A DNA stretch of 64,000 bases from Maratus speciosus (lineage: Eukaryota > Arthropoda > Arachnida > Araneae > Salticidae), in assembly GCA_963932465.1 (NCBI GenBank), contig OZ010794.1:446602502-446666501 (forward strand), given 5' to 3'. The notes under the pieces were generated by a model, which was not told where the DNA came from, ran no database searches, and saw nothing but the letters and a program-made list of their open reading frames with translations. Positions 23,418 to 35,299 of the stretch are shown piece after piece. Position numbers and translations under genes: made by a program. Every line of letters starts with the position of its first letter. Positions within the stretch are counted from its first letter, which is position 1.

Positions 23418-24259
23418 AATATAGACCATGGGACGAGTGGCGAAATTGTTCAAGTCCGTTTACCAACTCCGGGAACTAAGAAATTTTGCATGCAATACAA
23501 TTATACAATACTTATTAACTAAAAAACGCAAAGTTCACCAAAAAATATTTGCACATTAATTTTTTATACCAATTTAAAGTGGTACCCTAAAGCTGACATT
23601 ATAAAGGTAATGTTCAGTGTTTTGGTTAGTATTTTCACTTTTAAATAAGAATGAAGATAAAATTTATTGAACTGTCATCATTTACTAATAAATATTAAAT
23701 ACTGACAATAAAATATTATCTTTAATATTAGTATTGTATTTAATATTTGCTGTTTAAGAAGTTGAGTATTTTTTAATATATTTTACACGAATGTAGCTTA
23801 AATAATAGATTAAATGAAACTTGAAAGTTAAAATAATAGAATTAAAATACTCTACATTCAGAATGTATATTTTAACCCTAATGAAGTAATAAATATAAAA
23901 TTTAAGGATTTGCCCTCATATGTCGACACCTATATCAATTGTTGTAAAGAGCAATTTTGACTATTAAACTCGACATTCCCTTTAACTATTAAATTTTTGA
24001 GGTAAAAACATTTCTAATAAAACTAACAATTTTTTTTAGTACTTCTAATAAAACGATAAAAGGTTTAAGTAACACAAGGCTCTTTTTAACATAAAATTAA
24101 ATATTCAAAAATTGCTCAACTAAAGCTGCTACCTTTTCTGATACTAGCAGGCAGCTTTTCCAAAAAACTAAATTGGAAACTGGGATCTTGAAAGATACAA
24201 GCAACATTCTTGCTCACATAATTGTAATGGGGCAAACATCATAACCTGACATAAAAAAA

Positions 24260-25790
24260 TGTCATGACATATAATTTAACTGCCTATCCCCCACCTATAG
24301 CAAACCCTGATTGTTCTATCGTAAAAACAAATAACGCAGCATTGACTCATTCTGTGCTGAAATCAGTGGATCAGTATCAAATTCCGAGTGAGATCCCTGA
24401 AAATAATGCCTTAATTTTGGACGGTATGGGAGTTTTGCAACAAATGCAGAATATATCCAAATACTTTTGGAGATCTTGCTTTACAAGTATTGGAATATAT
24501 TATTGGTATGGGTGTTAGCTACAAATATAAAGCAATTCAATTTGTAACTGACACATATCCTATTTTCAACATTTAGTGCGGCGAGTGACAAAGGATGGCT
24601 ACAGGAGGTGAAACTGTTATTAAAATATGAAGTTCAGCGAAAAAAAAAAAAAAAAAAACCTCATCAGTTAAATTTTCTAGCAAATGGGTCAAATAAGGCA
24701 GCTTTGGTTGAATTTCTTTTTGAAAAATGGTCCTCAGTAGATCCCCCAATTCTGAAAAGTGTATTGTTGATTGTTGCACATGGGGGAAAAGTGTCATATC
24801 ATAAGCGGTGAAAACAGTCATCTGATAGTAAGTGATATGCCCGAACTGCATTCTGATCACCAGGAAGCAGATACAAGAATGCTGTTGCATGTAGAAAATG
24901 CTTCGATATGTTTCATACATGTTATTATTAAAAGTTCGGACACATGTTTTCATCCTCTCACTTTGTATGAGTAGATTTTTAACAACAGAATTATATTTGC
25001 TTCTGGGTACTGCGAGTAATTTAGAATTTCATAATGTTTTATCTATCGCTACTATTTTAGGTCCAGACATTTGTGATAGTTTAATAGGCCTTCGCAGTTT
25101 TACAGATTGCCACAGTTGTAGTGCCTTTAAAGACACGGACAAAATTAAAGCATTGACTATAATGAATAGTAAAATTGACTATAATGAAAAGCAAAATTGT
25201 TTATATTGATGCATTTAATGGGTTTGGAACTTCTTGGACTTTATCAAGTGCTCTTATTCAAACCCTTGAACTATTTGTTTGCGAACTTTATGGCCAACCT
25301 ACTAAAACCTCAGTAAATGATTCAAGATACACATTGTTCAAACTGAAGTTTAAAATTGATGTTGCTTTAGCACCAAATTATGATGCTTTAGTATGCCATA
25401 ATTTGCATAATATGCCATAATTTTGTATGCCATAAAAGGGCAAACTATCAAGCAAATATTCATCGTCGGTGTTTCCAAAACATAATGAGTGTCCCTAATC
25501 CTGCTGAACATGGATGGATCATTAATGGGATAAATATAAGGATTTGTTGGAACATAATTCTTTGTATTCCATATAGTTTACTAAAAAACATTTTGTGCAA
25601 GTGCCAGAAGACCGTTTGTTTATCAAGTAAATGCTCATGCAAATCAAATGGAATTTCTTGCTACGAATTATGTTCATGTACTAATTGGAAAATTCCAATG
25701 AACAAAATTAATTTTTCAGTGATACTTTTGAAGTTGATTCAGACATATGAAGATATTGATAGTTTGCATAATGTAGATGATATTTTCTAA
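24260..25790 (+). pseudogene. Degenerate FEN/XPG-like transposon protein with Cys-rich tail
   Basis: Collinear fragments in shifting frames. An N-terminal YNLTAYPPPIANPDCSIVKT and LILDGMGVLQ block is followed by 'VTDTYP', FLANGSNKAALVEFLFEKW, VAHG, HQEADTRMLLHV, a hydrophobic strand, GLRSFTDCHSCSAFKDTDKI, and a C-terminal SSKCSCKSNGISCYELCSC. The order Asp-containing strand, then EADTR, then a G-x(2)-T-x-C-D/H-type motif resembles the acidic-residue layout of PIN/FEN/XPG nucleases (inference). The usual aspartate of the last motif is not seen. At least four frameshifts and stops make it non-functional. A longer A run near 24640 sits at one frameshift. A functional relative may exist elsewhere in the genome. 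Confidence 0.7.
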
Positions 25791-26179
25791 AAAATGTACC
25801 AAAATAAATAATATTATACATAAAACATGCCTAAAGTAAAGTTTTTATTTAAGACAAGCATTTAAGCATGAAACAATGTGATCTTATTGATGGACTTCCT
25901 AGTTGCGTGGCAACTTAACATCCAGTTGAAGAGGTGATCGTGTTGCAAGGGCATTAGGGAGCCTTAAAAAATGAATGTTTAAACGTGACTGGTAGCCACA
26001 ATGAGAGAAATCACTAGAAAAGTTAAGAAAATAATAACTTAAAGTAAGAACTTGAAGTACTAAAAGTTTAACAATGCAAGAGAAAAAAAAGAAAATTTAG
26101 ATAAAAAAAAGAGAAAGAAATTCCATTAGTTCCAAAAAGGACAGGCGAAAAAGCTACCAAGGGATATCCCATCTAAAAT

Positions 26180-27793
26180 AAAATCCCTGCCGGCCCGGCC
26201 TACAGGCAGAGGTAGATTTCGAAGTCAAATATACTAATTTCACAAACAAAAACTAAATCATGATTATAGATAAATCAACTTTAACAATTTTATCTGGCCG
26301 CTCTTGACGAGTTTTTATTTCATTTTCATATAATAGCTGGTTTTATCAGAATCATGTTATGGCGGTATTCAAAAAAATACTTTTCCATGCTCAACAACTC
26401 GAAATTTTCTGGCATAATTCCAGATTCATTTTTAATTAAAAAAAAATATGAAACTTGCTGACGTGATTTTTGAAGAGCGACCTGTGTTTTTATTTTTTGT
26501 TCAATTAATTAAAACTTGATATATAAACAATTATTTTCTCAGAAGGACAATATTTTTCGTTTCTAACACAATCGCTTCGGGAAATTCCGTTCAAAATGCC
26601 CTTTTTGACATCATTTTTTGAAATATATTCTGCCTCTATCTAAAAATTGATTATTACGGTACATTATATAGTTTCTGAATAAGTGAATCTACCAATTAAA
26701 TGCGTTTGAGAGCAAAAATGAATTTAAAAACCAGTCAGAAAATAAGCAGTTTGGATTTAAGCGCATCCTAAATACAATGATTTTTCCAACACAATCCGCT
26801 TCGGTAAATTCGGTTCAAAATGCCCTTTTTAACAGCATTTAAAAAAATATATTCTGCCCCTATCAGAAAATCGACCATTACGGTACATTATATAGTTTCT
26901 GAGTAAGAAAACGTACCAATTGGAAGTCTTTGAGAGCAAAAATGAATTGTAAAATGAGTCAGAAAATAAGCAGTTTGGATTTGAATACACCCTTACTAAG
27001 ATCCTTTTTTACTTCAACCGGTATGTATTTTTAATTTGTTTTTGCTCTAAGAATTGGTCCTATCCAAAACTTGTCTATATAGATGTTGTAGACAATATTA
27101 AGAAGATATATGATAAATTCATGGGGATTTTATTGTATTAGTTATGGATTTTTTTCTTCTTCAAACCCCCTTTTTGTTTTCGTTTTTAATTTTTTTTGCG
27201 GTACGAATTGGTCCTATCAAAAACTTGTGAATATAAAATTTGTAGATAATGTTAAGGAGATTCATGATAAAATTAATTGGATTTGATATCTTGAGAATTG
27301 ACGAAGTTATGGATTTTTTTCTTCTTCAAACGCCCTTTTTGTTTTCGTGTTTAATTTTTTTTTGCGGTACGAATTGCTCCTATCAAAAACTTGTGAATAT
27401 AAAAGTTTTAGATAATGTTAAGGAGATTTATAATAAAATTAATTGAATTTGATATCTTGAGAATTGACGAAGTTATGAATTTTTTTCTCCCAAAAACCCT
27501 ATTTTTTGCGCCCCTTGAGCCCATTTTTAATTTTATCAAAAATCTATGATACATAAATTTTTGGCCCTATTTTTAGAAGTAATAAAAACTTTAAACTGAT
27601 TTGATATGTACAAAAATTAAGAGGTTATGGGGGGTTTTCTGTTTTCACAAAACCCCTCCCTATTTCCCTCCCCTTGGTCCGATTTTGCCCATTAACGAAC
27701 TTGACCGAGATTTTATGCCCATTGATTTTATGTATCAGTTTGGAAGAGATTGGTGCAGAATTACGAAAGTTATCGTGTCCAGAAGAAAGTGAT

Positions 27794-27833
<40 letters not shown>

Positions 27834-27970
27834 AGTTTTTTACTGATGGTGGTTTTGGGTTCTAGGGGTCATGATCGGTGTAGATCTGCAAAAATTTTTC
27901 AAAAATTCCAACATAGGAACGATCCCAATAGGTAGTATTTCATACGAAATCTACCTAAAAGGGGACTCTT
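26180..27970 (-). mobile_element. Internally repetitive non-autonomous element, copy 2 (inverted)
   Basis: Reverse-oriented relative of 985-3520 with the same GC-rich tail (GCCGGCCCGGCCTACAGG at the left), the AGGTAGATTTCG motif near 26209 and the complementary CGAAATCTACCT near 27957. It has fewer internal units than copy 1 (two instead of three of the ~220-bp block). It inserted into the 5.4-kb element and so is younger than it. Confidence 0.65.
27795..27832. repeat. GATA microsatellite
   Basis: About nine GATA units inside element copy 2, at the position where copy 1 has its TA/TG/TATC tract. Confidence 0.9.
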
Positions 27971-28848
27971 TTCAGTGACCATACATTAAGTTTAAGTTGG
28001 TTAAAAATGCTATTTATATAGCAGATAAGCAGTATTATATTTAAGCATTACCAATTTTCTAAAATCATTTAGATATTGTTTGTCTAATTTTTCCTGTAAC
28101 TTCTTAAGCATTTTATTAAGAGGTTAGTGCATTATATCAAAGTCTCTTTACTGTTATTATGTTGCTTAAAGAGCCTTGTGTTACTTAAACCTTTTATTTA
28201 TTAATTAGAAGTATTCGAAAAAAATTGTTAGTTGTATTAGAAATGTTTTTACCTCAAAAGTTTAATAGTTAAAGGGAATGTCAAGTTTAAGATTCAAAAT
28301 TGCTCTTTTCAACAGATGATATAGGTGTCGACATATGAGGGCAAATCCTTAAATTTTATATTTATTACTTCATTAGGTGTTAAAACATACGTTCTGAAAG
28401 TATAGAGTATTTTTATTTTATTATTTTAACTTTCAAGTTTCATTTAACCTATTATTTAAGCTACATTCGTGTAAAATATATTAAAAAATATTCAACTTCT
28501 TAAACAGCAAATATTAAATACAATACTAATATTAAAGAAAATATTTTATTGTCAGTATTTAATATTTATTAGTAAATGATGACAATTCAATAAATTTTAT
28601 CTTCATTCTTATTTAAAAGGGAAAATACTAACCAAAACACTGAACATTACCTTTATAATGTCAGCTTTAGGGTACCACTTTAAATTGGTATAAAAAATTA
28701 ATGTACAAATATTTTTTGGTGAACTTTGCGTTTTTTAGTTAATAAGTATTGTATAATTGTTTTGCATGCAAAATTTCTTAGTTCCCGGAGTTGGTAAATG
28801 AAAACTGGTTTTTAGCCACTTTTGATGCTTCGTCCCATGGCCTAATAT

Positions 28849-29088
28849 GATTGAGGTCTGGAGACCTCGAGGGGCAATTCATACGGCGAATATCCTCTTC
28901 AAGAAAATCATCAACAATGTGAGCTCTATGTGGCTTTGCATTATCGTCCATAAACATGAAATCCAGCCCTACAGCATCCCGGAACAACATCACATAGGTT
29001 TCAAGAACCTCATCTCTATAGCATGTGCATTGACAGAACCCGCATCGAAGACGTGAAGTGGTGTATGACTGCCAAACATTATGCCGCC
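28849..29088 (-). pseudogene. Tc1 transposase, middle fragment
   Basis: The minus strand reads YRDEVLETYVMLFRDAVGL, then DFMFMDDNAKPHRAHIVDDF, LEEDIRRMNCPSRSPDLN. This includes the second catalytic aspartate (MDDNAKPHRAH) and the SPDLN approach to the glutamate, which is lost at the AATAT insertion point. It is cut on the right at 29088 by an hAT with an ATGCCGCC duplication and resumes at 37787. A frameshift separates the first part. Confidence 0.85.
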
Positions 29089-29875
29089 CAGGGGCGCGCC
29101 GACCCAGTGTGCAAAGTGTGCAGCGCACACAGGCGCCGAAGTAGTAAAGGCGCCAAAGATTTCAGTTGAGGAGAAAATACTAAAAAAAAAAAAATCCTTA
29201 ATTTACTTAAACTAAATGTATTGCATTTTCTTGACATCTGAATTATTTTTTGTAGATTTACCTGAGACAAACTTTCTTATAGATATTTAATTCTTTTTGT
29301 TATTATTATGTATTTATTTCTTTTTATTCTACTTCTGAGCCTCCTAATAAGTGATTTAGACGTAGACATCTCAAACCTTTCAATAAAGAGAGGCGCATCT
29401 CGTGTAGTTGCAGACATTGAAAGGCGCCATAATTCATATGGCCGAAAACATGCAACACCATTATCTCACTGTAGTAGTGGTAAAGCAAAATACAATTTTA
29501 TTCCCACAGGGGCTAAATTCCACTTTTTTTTTTAATAGCAAGCTTTTCCTTACCGCCGAATTTCTGTCATAAAATTACTATTCGGAAAATTATACAATTA
29601 CTTCGAAAAACTAATCAGAAAATTAATATTCGGAAATACTGGTAAAAATTTCCTCTGTGGTAATCAGGCCATGAATAGTGGTAGAAGGTGAAGGGGTCTG
29701 TAAGCGAACGGGCCAAAAATCTTAATCACTAAATAACAAATTAATAACATTAAATAATTAACACTGAATAACGATCACTGGTAACAATTAAAAGAACCCC
29801 GTTCAAATATTATTGATTTTTTAGAAAGTATACTTTGAAGTGGATTCGCCGGAGATGCATTGGGCAGCCCTGAAT

Positions 29876-29902
29876 TAGAGCGGCAATCCCAGGCCCGGGC
29901 TC
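29876..29902. mobile_element. GC-ended hAT copy 3, left stub
   Basis: TAGAGCGGCAATCCC followed by GGCCCGGGCTC matches the hAT terminus of copies 1 and 2 in reverse orientation. It is interrupted after 29902 and continues at 34600. Confidence 0.65.
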
Positions 29903-31261
29903 CAGTGGCGTAGCCAAAGGGAGGGGGGGGGACCCCCGCCCCCCGAAAGTAGACATGGTTTACTGAATCATGGATACAAATACAACAGTAAAAACTGCTA
30001 AGACAGAATCACAAAGGATCTATAAAAAATTCCGCTTTAGAGAGGTGTTCGTCTTAGAAGGTATAATTCAAAGGTATGTCTTTTTTTCGGAACTATGAAC
30101 TTTTCCGTTTTAGGCAGGTTTCCGTTATAAACACGTTCCGTTTCCGCAGTATCGCTTAAAACTGCTAAAACGTACTCACTTCCCAAACTTTTTTCTTTCA
30201 CGTACTCTTTTCTTAGGTTCTTCATTTCGGAGTACCCCCATTTCTCATAAACACGTCCCCCTTCCACCCCCCCCCCCCCTCCACTCAAGGAGATAACGTA
30301 AACATGCTTTTTTCCATTAGTAATCTTCTTATCACAACCATATAATAAATCGATGCAAATTACATTGATATTCCTAACATTTTTGTGACTTCCGCCATTA
30401 CCGATATTATTTTCACATACCCCAGCAGACCCGCCTCGTACCCCCAGGGGTACGCTACCGCAGGTTGGAAACCGCTGCTATAACACCACCTCTGAAGAGC
30501 ATAAATCTATTACAGGAAAATCTGTGAAGATGAGCTATCTCAAATGAAAACAATTCAAGGTTCGACGAAAACAACACTATATATTTGTACTTGCTAACGT
30601 TTGAAACCTATCTGAAATGAAACTTGTTCCAATTGTGAATCCTTCTTGGCAGGTTTTCTGAAAACACGGAATCCTCTCATAAAAAAAAAAAAAAAAATTA
30701 ATATCCCGAGACGGAAAGATAACTATACAAGTATACCTGCTATTCCGTTTACACAAATTTACTATAACTAGATTAAACGTAAAACTTCTTTATCTTGGAC
30801 TTCGATGGGGTTCTGTTGTCGACACTTATGGGAAAGAACAAGTTTATACGAACGCAATAACGATACATTGGTTGAGTTTCGTGACCCTTATCTTTGTTCA
30901 CATTATAACGGACAATATTAACAATTACTTTAAATCTGCTGCCTGCAATTAATAAAAGTAACTTTATTTTTGGACTGGTTTTATGTTACGACTTTCAAAA
31001 TACACTGGCGAGAAAGGAACAACCATAAAAAGGTGCTTTATGTTAATTCTATTAAGGGAACTTCCAGAAAGGTAATTCAGTGTCAACGTTATCACGTAGT
31101 CCAATGGGATTAACATTCGCTACAGAAATATATGCAAATTTTTCAGCCTCAGCCCGTTCTTTCGGTTCACGTGTGAAAAGGAGCGCACGTGGGTAATTTG
31201 AAGTCTAATTTTAAGGATTGTACGTGTAATTAGGTAAAACTTTGCTTCTAATAGGTGGGAT

Positions 31262-31965
31262 ATGTCGTCCAGAAGACATTTGACCGATTTTGAGAAATTG
31301 CGTGCGATAGGGAGAATGGAAGCAGGACAGACACTCTTAGGGTTCTGTAAAGACTTATAAATAGCCAAAAGCGTCATGTCAAGAATCTGTAAACGGTTTA
31401 AAGACACCGGTATAATGTCCACAGACAACCAGGTCAAGGTAGGAAACGCACCACAATAGGCTCTCAGGACTGTAATTTGCCAACGATTGCTAAAAGAAAT
31501 AGGCAATTGACGTCAGTTTAGATTGCAGGGTGTTTGCTGCAGCAACAAGAACTCGACGACTATCCTGGTTTACTGTGAGTGACAGACTGCATGCAAGGAA
31601 ATATATGATTTGTGTTCCACTAACTCCGGCAGCGAAATGCGCCCGGTTAAAGTGGTGCAGATATCATCGTCATTGGAGCACCATGGATTGGAGCCGAGTT
31701 CTCTTTACCGATGAATCCAGATTTTGTTGAGAGAGTTACTACAGACGTGTTACCATATGGAGGGAGAAAATCACATACAATAAGGCTGCAAACATCCGTG
31801 AAAGGCAAAGGTCGTGGAATCGTGGTATGGACGGACATCATTTTGAATGACCGCAGTGACGGGCACATTTTTACCAGTGCAACTGTGAATGCTGAAATAT
31901 ACAGGGATGAGATTCTTGACTCTCCTGTCAAGTTGTTTAAGGGTTCAGTCGGAAGATTCGGAATT
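31262..31965 (+). pseudogene. Tc1-like transposase pseudogene, 5' half
   Basis: Starts MSSRRHLTDFEKLRAIGRME and keeps the helix-turn-helix region (KDL.IAKSVMSRICKRFKD), then SDRLHARKYMICVPLT, the first catalytic aspartate in DWSRVLFTDESRF, and VNAEIYRDEIL. Several stops and frameshifts are present. Similarity ends near 31965, before the second aspartate, so the 3' half is missing. It lies inside the 4.7-kb hAT. Confidence 0.85.
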
Positions 31966-32034
31966 TTATGATTATTAATGGTCTAGAAGGGTGCTACCCC
32001 CTTCCACGGAACTCTTAAGTATCCCTTCCAGAGC

Positions 32035-32150
32035 TGCGTAAATCCGACCCGTCCGAAGCTTACTGCTGAACTTGGAGAATGTTCTAAAACTGTTTTGAAC
32101 CATCTAAAATAAATTGGCAGGGAAGTACAAAAACAGAGACCACCATGAAC
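32035..32150 (+). pseudogene. Possible mariner transposase fragment
   Basis: Directly after the Tc1 remnant a frame reads KLTAELGECSKTVLNHLK, a stop, and then IGREVQKQRPP. This resembles the mariner N-terminal segment 'LAxxLxVxxxTVxxHLxxxGxVxKxxxWVP'. It is too short to be sure. Two different transposons seem to have been joined here. Confidence 0.35.
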
Positions 32151-32993
32151 CATTTTTTACACATTCTAATACTTCCAAAATTGTGCTAATCCATCACAAA
32201 TAAACTTATTACAAAAATTTAACTTCCTCAAAGACGACCAAATATCGGAAACAATTATTAGATCGAATATGGTATCAAAAGTGGCGAGACATGAAACATG
32301 GAAATCCAAAAGAATTATGGCTGAATAAGACAATTGTAACAAAACTGCTTTTTCCAGCATGAACTATATTTGATGTGTGTGCTTCTTACATTACAAGTTT
32401 CTGTAGCTGAAAATACAAGATCTTTTTCTTAAAGTTAAAATCTTCCCACATAGCATTTTTAGTTTTCAGAAAATTTGCAACAGTTTTGCTTCGAAAACCT
32501 GCAAAGTTGCAGTAAGCTCAGCATGCTAAGGCTGAAAGTTCATAACAAGACTGCAGCAAGATAACGCAAACGCCGAAGTCACCACACTTTGAACTTGCAG
32601 CTAACTTGTCGTGCAAGTTAAATTCATACTGTATCAAATTTATTGCAAACTAACGGCAAACAAATAATCAAAAATGCTGCAGACTTACTGCAATGTAATA
32701 ATCTTTCCATGTCACACTATAAGTTTAACCCCTTCGAAGGGGTCCATAGAGCTGATCAAGTCTATTGATGCGAACGCGCCGTCAGAAGGTGCATGCATCG
32801 GTTTTATCACCACAAGCAAGTTTAGGTAATATTTGTACTTCATTTCGAGCATTTTTTGGTATTTAATAAGTATAGCGCTTAGAAAAAGCGGTGCCTACCG
32901 AATAAAATTTCTGCAATTTCTGTGTATGTGCTGATTGTCTATTCTCTCAACAGAGGGATTTTTTGCTTTCGTCACTTTCGTGAATTAAAGACA

Positions 32994-33523
32994 GTCTTGC
33001 ATTAGTTTCACAACAAACTACTCATGCAAGTGGGTGATGGTATACCTTGCGGGAGATTTGTTGCGCATTTCTCAATTCAAATTTGTCACGGCAAGATAAT
33101 ATCAGAAATAATAAATTTGCCGCTAATGTTCATGCTATCTGAGTTATCTCAAAAACTCCCATGGGGAGCGCGGCGGATCGCATGAATGGCTCATGCGATT
33201 GACACTTATGTGAAATCATTATCCAATATCTATTACAACACAAGTTCTTAATTCTTGCCATTGAATTAAGAACTTGTGTTGTAATAGATATTGGATAATG
33301 ATTTCACATAAGTGTCAATCGCATGAGCCATTCATGCGATCCGCCGCGCTCCCCATGGGAGTTTTTGAGATAACTCAGATAGCATGAACATTAGCGGCAA
33401 ATTTATTATTTCTGATATTATCTTGCCGTGACAAATTTGAATTGAGAAATGCGCAACAAATCTCCCGCAAGGTATACCATGACCCACTTGCATGAGTAGT
33501 TTGTTGTGAAACTAATGCAAGAC
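32994..33523. repeat. 530-bp near-perfect palindrome
   Basis: Two arms of about 260 bp read as exact reverse complements, apart from one substitution seen near the outer ends (GTGGGTGATGG versus GTGGGTCATGG). They are separated by a few bases around 33256-33262. The arms include GCGCGGCGGATCGCATGA and the TTGCGCATTTCTCAATTC block. There is no coding capacity. This is either a very young inverted duplication or a fold-back artefact. Confidence 0.9.
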
Positions 33524-33542
33524 AATATGAAACTTGATTTAA

Positions 33543-33753
33543 CCCATTTGCTGACAAAACTATAAAGTAATAATTTTCAAATTTTTTGTTAAAAGTCGTT
33601 TGCTACCACAAATTCAGAAATGTAAATTTCGCTTTACTAATACAGCGAAATTTCTGCCAATAAATGAGGCAATTTTTTTAATTCTAAAATAGTGGTGACA
33701 AAGTAATTAATACATTAAAGACACGAGTATACTCGTGGATGACAGCAAATGGG
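33543..33753. mobile_element. piggyBac-type MITE, family A
   Basis: Flanked by TTAA on both sides (33539-33542 and 33754-33757), with termini CCCATTTGCTGACA and, in complement, CCCATTTGCTGTCA. This gives 14-bp inverted repeats with one mismatch around a 211-bp non-coding body. It inserted 15 bp beyond the end of the large palindrome. Confidence 0.9.
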
Positions 33754-34555
33754 TTAATTAAATTTATCTCTTCAGTATGCTCTCAGATTTTTACATCATA
33801 ATGAATCTTTTTCATTGGTAAATATTAATGTAACTTCAATGTATTATTAGTTGCAGTTATAGAGATCGGCCTTACATTTTTTATCCATGCTTTTTTTTTA
33901 AATTAAGAAATTAAATAAGGATATACATAAATTCTTAAAGTTACTCGAAATACTTCTATTACGCATACACAGTCAAGACAAGACTCAAAGGGACTGGTAA
34001 AAAACTCCATTTTAGACAGGCTTCCATAGAAAGAAGTGTAATTAATCATGTTTGTAAGATACACAACCTCAATAAGATCTATTGTTCGTTTCGCAGGGAT
34101 TCTGAAACACTTTCGTTTGAGACAGGATTCCGTTATAGAAAGATTCCACTTTCACAGGTTTCACTATGTTTCACTAAAGAACAATAAAAATCCCCTTTCA
34201 GACAGGTTTTCAGCAAATTTAATTGTATCGTAATTCATATTAAGACCATATAACTCTTCCGTTAAAGACAGGATTCTGTTATAGACAATTACTATTTTGA
34301 CAAGTTTTATTCTATTCATATGACATAAATAAGTATATTTATATAAATACACAAAACTTGTAAAAATGGAACCTGCCTATAACGGAATTCTGTCTTAAAC
34401 AGAAATGTTCCGTGCTATGGGAAAGAACACTATACAAATACACCTAATAACACAAATACCTGTGTAAAACGGAATTTTCCAGCAATATTTACGATTTCAT
34501 CATAACAGGTTTTACTATATATATATGGTATATAACCTGAAGGAAAAATTTTGGA

Positions 34556-34573
34556 CCCCCCCCCCCCCCCCCC
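34556..34573. repeat. C18 homopolymer
   Basis: Eighteen consecutive C just inside the right end of the 4.7-kb hAT. A matching G run lies near the left end at about 29922-29930. Confidence 0.95.
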
Positions 34574-34599
34574 GAAACGAAATTCTGGCTACGCCACTG

Positions 34600-35250
34600 C
34601 CGGCTCGACCCGTTTATATTTTTGTATTCGCGACCCAGCCTGTACAAAAATCAGTGAAAACAGGCCCCGCCCGACTCAATTTCTACACCCCCTCCCCTCT
34701 CCTCTTTTATTAACGTATAGTTAAAATCCTTTTAAAGAATACTGCATACATATTTATGAAGAAATATGTATCCTCAAGACAGAAAGTATACACAACAGAC
34801 CATTAATGATTATTTAGACTCTTAGACTTTTCAGCATTGAAATAAAGATTCATTAAAAAAATTAATGTAGTTTAGAATAAGAGAAAACAAAAAGAGGGTT
34901 AAAAACATCATAACTTTTGAAGCTGTATAATAAAAAGTAGATTTTTGAAGATATTTCTTTGTAATTTATTAAGGTATATTTGCAATGATTCTGTTAACAG
35001 AAGTTCATTATCGCTATTACTATTTTTACAAAACACATTGCCTTCCCGACACGTACTGGGAACAATTAAGTCCAATTCCGGCACCGCTCGACTATGTAGA
35101 AACAAAATGCAAGTATCAACCTGACCCGGCCTGAGTCTGCTGAAAAAATTAAGCCCGGTCTCAGACACGATGTAGCAGTCGGATGCTGATCTCTATGTTG
35201 GATATGTTATATTTCTGTATTGATGTTGTCAAACTCGCATCGGCTTGTGT
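34600..35250 (-). mobile_element. GC-ended hAT copy 3, main remnant
   Basis: Reverse-complement similarity to copy 1 (for example TACAAAAATTAGTGAAAACA near 13945, TCTGTTAACAGAAGTTCATTA near 34980, and the GAGATCxxCATC block) runs in order until about 35250. There it stops without reaching the other TAGAGG end. The copy is therefore split by the 4.7-kb hAT and truncated on the right. Confidence 0.75.
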
Positions 35251-35299
35251 AGCACTATTATAATAGGAACAAAAATCGTGTGTGTGTGTAAATTTTATC

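Larger units (their letters stand above)
23423..28843. mobile_element. 5.4-kb element with ~670-bp inverted arms and AATAT duplication
   Basis: The termini read AGACCATGGGACGA (left) and, in complement, AGGCCATGGGACGA (right). They are flanked by identical AATAT at 23418-23422 and 28844-28848. Removing the element rejoins a Tc1 transposase reading frame around the NPIEHAWD region, so the boundaries are secure. The arms (23423-24085 and about 28160-28843) are near-identical inverted repeats. Between them lie a degenerate plus-strand protein gene (24260-25790) and a secondary insertion (26180-27970). The superfamily is not assigned: the long arms, 5-bp duplication and FEN/XPG-like protein do not match a family I can name with confidence, though Academ elements are known to carry XPG-like nucleases. 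Confidence 0.85.
29903..34599. mobile_element. 4.7-kb hAT with CAGTGGCGTAGCCA ends
   Basis: The left end CAGTGGCGTAGCCA and its complement at 34586-34599 delimit the element. The target octamer CCGGGCTC (29895-29902) recurs at 34600-34606 as CCGGCTC with one base lost. Removing it restores continuity of the GC-ended hAT copy 3. Next to the termini are G/C homopolymers (nine G at left, C18 at 34556-34573). Both subterminal regions contain many degenerate copies of a motif like TCCGTTATAGACAGG (30040-30260 and 33990-34480). No hAT transposase was recognised. The cargo consists of a Tc1 remnant, a palindrome and a MITE. Confidence 0.78.

Noticed and set aside
24573..24953. 126-codon minus-strand open frame
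   Set aside because: It is the antisense shadow of the FEN/XPG-like pseudogene on the plus strand, whose motifs are recognisable there.
31120..31506. 128-codon minus-strand open frame
   Set aside because: Antisense to the Tc1 transposase remnant starting at 31262. Its residues resemble no family.
32727..32742. TTAACCCCTTCGAAGGGG palindrome as a piggyBac end
   Set aside because: The CCCC...GGGG symmetry is within a few bases and no partner terminus with TTAA was found.
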